Of a DNA stretch of 37,265 nucleotides, positions 35,501 through 37,265 are shown piece by piece. The position numbers and the translations under genes are program-made. Where the stretch lies: IMG/VR virus record IMGVR_UViG_3300003321_000937, positions 2,940-40,204 of that record. One strand, 5' to 3'. This DNA comes from a virus. Each line of letters starts with the position of its first letter. Position 1 is the first letter of the stretch. The notes under the pieces were generated by a model. The model worked only from the letters and a program-made list of their open reading frames with translations. It was not told the origin of the DNA and searched no databases.

Positions 35501-37265
35501 TCCAATTCTCCTGTTCCAAAATAATTTTGTAAAGAAGCTTCTTCTTCTGGATGTAAATCTACATCCCATCTATCAAAATAAGTAGCTTTGGTTCTAGCTT
35601 TATTAAATCTTCCTACGAAGCGCCCTAATAAATGAGTATAGCCTTGATATCGATTTCCTTCTTTAATGCCCTCTCCATAAGCATAAGTTTCATCCCTTTT
35701 TATTCCTCCGATAGCATTTTGTACTGATTTTTGAATTTCTCCATATTCTTCAGAACCCTTTTTAAAACTTAATGATAAATCCCTATTTTGATGAACGTCA
35801 TTAACAACCGTATCTCTTTCTCTTTTCTTACTTGCATATTCTGATATGCTTTGTTGTCCGCCAAACAATCTATATTTACTATACTGAGTATAGAGAGCAT
35901 CAGACATTTTATGCGAGAAAGAATATACGAGAGACTGATGCGAAAATGTAGCATCATTAACTCTTTCTGCTAATTGGTCAGCAAAAATTTCTCTAATTTT
36001 GTTGTTTTTAGTGAAAGCATTTAATAAGTTGGCAGCCGAATTTAAATCTTCTTCACTTTTAATAAATTTGTGAGGTTTAGAAATAAACTGCATCGCATAA
36101 GGTAAAACTTCCTCTTCGATACCTGCTCGTCCCGAAAAAAGGCCACCTAATACTCTAGGAGTAATTCCTTGTCCAAATTGTCCTAATCCCTTCATTAAGA
36201 GAGAAGCGTTAGCTAATAGAGCTAAATTAGGAATTTTTCCATAAGCGGAATATCTAGTGTCATTATTTCCTAAAAGGTATAATAAAGCATTTTTATTGGC
36301 AAACTCTTGAAATTTTTCCTTTAGTTCTTTATATTTACCAATTTTTTTGAGGTTCTTAACTTCGAAGAGGGCCGCTTGTCCTTCTTTAGTCTGGCCAGAA
36401 AAATCCATTTGATGTTGTGGCGGTAGTCTTGAAATATTTGCCATTGTACCGCTTCCTTGAATTAAAGATAAAGCAAGATTTTCGCCAAAAAATCCTTTTA
36501 ATTGAGCCCTAAGTTTCTTCCCGGCTCTTTCCGTATCTGCAAAAGCGTTAAACCTTTTTGCAGTTTCGACTAAATTAAAAATAGTAGGACCATATTCAGT
36601 TCCATACATTTGAGAAATTGAATTAGAAAGTTTCTGTCCTTTTTCTTTAGCGGCTAATGCTTCTAATTTATCTATTTCATTTTCTATTTGTTGTTTAAAA
36701 TGAGAGTCGGATACTCCCATTGAAGACCTTCTAACTTCAACGCCGCCTATTTTACCTATAGAAAATTTTGGAAACTGAGGCCAAGCCAAATTAGGTATTT
36801 TACCATAACCAAAATAAGATTTTAAATCGTAGATATGTGCTCCCGCCGCGTCTGAAAGTTTACTATAAGGTCTTTGAGAATGAGTAGACTCAACAAATTC
36901 TTTTAACTCTACCAAAGAAGAAAAGTCTTTGGTTTTCTGTCCATAAATAGCTTTTCCTTCGGTTTTGAGTTTTGGTAGGTCCCTATATTTCATTTGAGGA
37001 AAGACTTTCAAAAGGTTATTATAGGCAGAATTATTTTCGTCTAATTTTGCTGGTTGACTAATTAAAACATCACTAATTATTGGTTTTCCTGTTTTTTCGG
37101 ATATTTCTGTAAGTTTTTTAAATAAAGCAAAAGCTTCTCCTTTAGTGCCTTTAGCTGCTCTAATATAATCTAAGTATATTTCTTTTTTGTCTTTCACCAT
37201 GGAATAGTCTAAGTAACTACCACTATCTAAACGCAAACGTTTTAAATGTTCAAATTTACCTTTAC
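29566..37265 (-). CDS. Giant tape-measure-like tail protein with embedded enzyme-like domains, 5' partial
   Basis: The frame is open to the window edge, so the TTG at 37236 is not the start; at least 2,565 residues are present. Numbering from that TTG, residues 1-82 look GNAT-like. A PD-(D/E)XK-like domain spans about 225-300 (E252, D278, E292-x-K294). About 540-620 resembles the first half of an ADP-ribosyltransferase (VTYRGV, R612). Linker motifs GKIPNLA/GRIPNLA lie at 145, 333 and 692, with a degenerate GRIPHS at 621. From about 730 the protein is mostly helix and coiled coil (ELSQKEEEIKAR, MEATQNSIASYEKQ). Hydrophobic Gly/Ala stretches near residue 845 (IPGPIGGAVALAVGGFSAAG) and in the second half (GLGGLIFGATGILAGGLTGG) fit tape measures that insert into the host membrane. 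It would set tail length and be ejected with DNA. The C-terminus has an ING-x-VDVSG beta element. The embedded activities are inferred. Confidence 0.85.
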   Translation of the reverse strand, partial: KGKFEHLKRLRLDSGSYLDYSMVKDKKEIYLDYIRAAKGTKGEAFALFKKLTEISEKTGKPIISDVLISQPAKLDENNSAYNNLLKVFPQMKYRDLPKLKTEGKAIYGQKTKDFSSLVELKEFVESTHSQRPYSKLSDAAGAHIYDLKSYFGYGKIPNLAWPQFPKFSIGKIGGVEVRRSSMGVSDSHFKQQIENEIDKLEALAAKEKGQKLSNSISQMYGTEYGPTIFNLVETAKRFNAFADTERAGKKLRAQLKGFFGENLALSLIQGSGTMANISRLPPQHQMDFSGQTKEGQAALFEVKNLKKIGKYKELKEKFQEFANKNALLYLLGNNDTRYSAYGKIPNLALLANASLLMKGLGQFGQGITPRVLGGLFSGRAGIEEEVLPYAMQFISKPHKFIKSEEDLNSAANLLNAFTKNNKIREIFADQLAERVNDATFSHQSLVYSFSHKMSDALYTQYSKYRLFGGQQSISEYASKKRERDTVVNDVHQNRDLSLSFKKGSEEYGEIQKSVQNAIGGIKRDETYAYGEGIKEGNRYQGYTHLLGRFVGRFNKARTKATYFDRWDVDLHPEEEASLQNYFGTGELETLGAAKNYSSDTNSLILRKIISKFKASNPVTYRGVVDINALGRIPHSTELQNAIKREMDAGYSRDQVKVGFDPRIGPLVYNTTEGSAANAVNLHRNEGKTYSQIKQLGTASKGRIPNLADDAGAGLDIGLGGLIFASQMFNERKGGGHKGKELVAVQDKIYELSQKEEEIKARTVATAEEFQRKLIEMEATQNSIASYEKQLASITAERAKDERRRYNALITSFAAPFVGGTLEGLFSSSAPRLAKSFAGLADSVSIATQVMFAIPGPIGGAVALAVGGFSAAGKLFHAISDKADGMQKELDKQRDAFSNSQNSLNVFAQTFDKLIEGYKSNTTSNETLNKLQEQYAVALAAVPEEYRNLVASAATAGAAQKAVAVKLQEQAQKVEQQSLATNLQGRIDKSRGFFFNTSLFNTKSEGGLEEIKTLASRVISTANKPEALAKRISGAQINSPADFANLVRGAASAKEITKSLADTLENLANQAAKPQGLLNNASESFNLFAKDLYNTAKAVSDVDKNLKITETTRKAQARLELEYSQASDDAASAITSLKDAIHELAGQGLAFASARGNLVNSARGNVGLDQISIVENTIKQLGSDISETVRASIESGLNLSKTQLEGANRFRETNTDAINKLFDTVQSALEDVRKTAGEIENGIQKNPFKEQQTTVVLQRLGTLRGQLEGATPEESSKAINNFVRENTEVLGGKLDEILNKNEGVIRELVISRATLDQDFRRQLFLTIRNNQINEQAARRAERLKAFGGPEGILNPAANKEGINKLIRGAGIIGTRNPEITKGAGALDFISGFKEVFGKDLGGTAISSLRDITIKAQAKQIISMAKAWASQFETSALGTPEGSIERNALLSAGAQARQFTVSGNALQIAKEQVESVAPLDKLNDYAAQEVNLLTDILQRLSPDISSALTGGAKATSNVFGFTASSVNQAIAQKQNLVSGYEQKQKEIANAKDITDKIALLVTQSAQERDNTNIGSVQQLFASGNYSQALKNIAVGDVDTDRRTKAKDLLKDIQAFGGSNKLNNVIEKGVSADVKSAQVLVQLHRLFAEGHSGAVHDYTAIEWLKRIYGKIAGQVDENRGVEEAKPGVNISSGGSRLLGGLGNIGSIALGVGLLGTRAGRTLLGGTAQSLIGLGRSAFTANEFKGFGNIFREQSALQASKFSLPEFFTKLPFKTPNLKLPNFSLGKTLATIDSGTFPFSYDAVSHQQIVNAFNSAKNIGQRAGGAISKVGGGFKTFGQAVLGETGELVSPLTKLGKSSIQATKFIGQSLAEAIATDFKTNFAPTISKTFKGTTGAIRGLGSGIKGVGSFLGEAGKAFIEDSGISGFIKAGLREPRQPPISVDFSKFTRFPTRTPTGLGQLGFDFGAKTQGYSRLISASDIGVSNIPPAAFQKASLFEKLGGLSSIRRAGNGLSNLLSSRVGGFGIGIAGGLADYFLQASAEKNPAESKTAIRKQGLGGLIFGATGILAGGLTGGLLSAAAFGTSRTIELSRLKRQIAESYAGTGIDNNKKEDLVVNNLFEQFSKAQGAGVLDSKFTEKLGTLATTKKLTRTLGELQSTYNVAPELKGQEASLNTARQGALFTESSRLLGVLGLGDSRNLLKTPEGINKLSKSLGSGSFTELINEANKNIQRNNIANKFKLTQENQNNELLGQYGLDETSLNRLNNSYGSGAGTTAKSAAFFKLAQGYSKGTLNFNESQAFNLIGKNLLGDAFQTSKEEYSPQNILKSDAYKNLVSTYNSRVGGFGAGQSFTRIVPQLQNIANIGGFTYPTIDPFAARKEAFENAQRTTVYGGRIFYQDNTPQAQFLRNLPENLRQQYLNPQTLQQSFEQNTTAESRFRIEQGKNRQLISPVTPPNIPQIPIRQNPEANALNEQTIAKIDDESIAKMAEAITNALQNNTQNVNGAAGQIQINGKVDVSGDINASLDNQSPDTLNQLRAWIVQEIYKALGKPAPPIPQAAGNQTPNRYNK
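35143..36807 (-). repeat. G-K/R-IPNLA linker motifs dividing the tape-measure protein's N-terminal region
   Basis: Encoded motifs YGKIPNLA (36784-36807), YGKIPNLA (36220-36243), a partial LGRIPHS (about 35359-35379) and KGRIPNLA (35143-35166). Similar VPNFA-type motifs recur in giant virion proteins of marine phages. Each copy here falls at the border of a distinct globular domain. Confidence 0.65.
36337..36564 (-). other. PD-(D/E)XK nuclease-like domain inside the tape-measure protein
   Basis: Encodes LKGFFGENLALSLI (E252), HQMDFSGQTKEGQAALFEVK (D278, E292, K294) and further strands up to the next PNLA linker. Spacing of D to E-x-K is 14 residues, normal for the fold, and the glutamate in the preceding helix is in place. 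Whether it cuts DNA is inferred. Confidence 0.5.

Noticed and set aside
35769-35957. Short reading frames opposite to or shifted within the large genes, including this one
   Set aside because: They lie fully inside strongly supported genes, have no start signals and show no recognisable composition.
37234-37236. TTG as start of the tape-measure gene
   Set aside because: The frame stays open to 37265, and the upstream codons (KGKFEHLKR) read like protein; the start is outside the window.
1-37265. tRNA genes, CRISPR arrays, insertion sequences, integrase or attachment sites
   Set aside because: None seen; the window is nearly all coding and no tRNA-like cloverleaf or direct-repeat array was noticed by eye.

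Overview
The window reads as part of a large, AT-rich tailed-phage genome, most likely a long-tailed phage from a metagenome. Genes are packed almost without gaps: most junctions are 1-10 nt apart or overlap, and no stretch over 300 nt lacks a gene. The standard genetic code is used, with TAA, TAG and TGA all acting as stops. Almost no gene start has a Shine-Dalgarno sequence, which together with the AT-richness hints at a Bacteroidota-like host; this is an inference only. The two halves of the window are transcribed towards each other and their last genes overlap at the stop codons near 14770.

Left half (1-14771, plus strand): DNA replication, recombination and sugar metabolism. It opens with the 3' part of a GDP-mannose 4,6-dehydratase gene. 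Four transcription units follow, each headed by the same promoter type: TTGACW, two bases, AAAATAAAA, six bases, then a TANNNT -10 box. The -10 lies so close to the first ATG that three of the four messages should be leaderless. Unit 1 (931-6226): an unknown protein, a RecA-like ATPase, a Vsr/DUF559-like nuclease, DnaB helicase, a DnaG-type primase lacking zinc ligands, and a Cas4/RecB-like nuclease. Unit 2 (6265-10325): a DNA polymerase III alpha split into three genes (a PHP domain without metal ligands, a DEDDh exonuclease, and the polymerase core with OB domain). Unit 3 (10346-14025): a probable ssDNA-binding protein, then a GT4 glycosyltransferase fused to half of a GT9 fold whose other half is in the next reading frame. 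Unit 4 (14058-14771): a probable Rad52/Sak-like annealing protein.

Right half (37265 down to 14768, minus strand): the tail module, apparently one long co-transcribed series. It starts with a giant tape-measure-like protein (over 2,565 residues, 5' end outside the window). Its N-terminal third carries what look like separate enzyme-like domains (GNAT-like, PD-(D/E)XK nuclease-like, half an ADP-ribosyltransferase-like fold) strung between short GKIPNLA-type linker motifs. Next come two related tail proteins, a fibre or adhesin with carbohydrate-binding and LamG-like domains, a baseplate-hub-like protein, three beta-rich or unknown virion proteins (one with about 34 cysteines) and a 61-residue protein.

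Together the window encodes a nearly self-sufficient replisome (helicase, primase, polymerase with separate proofreader, candidate SSB, recombinase, annealase, nucleases) but no visible clamp or clamp loader, plus a tail built for carbohydrate recognition. The most notable points are the shared leaderless promoter class, the tripartite polymerase, and the nuclease-like and other enzyme-like cargo inside the tape-measure protein.
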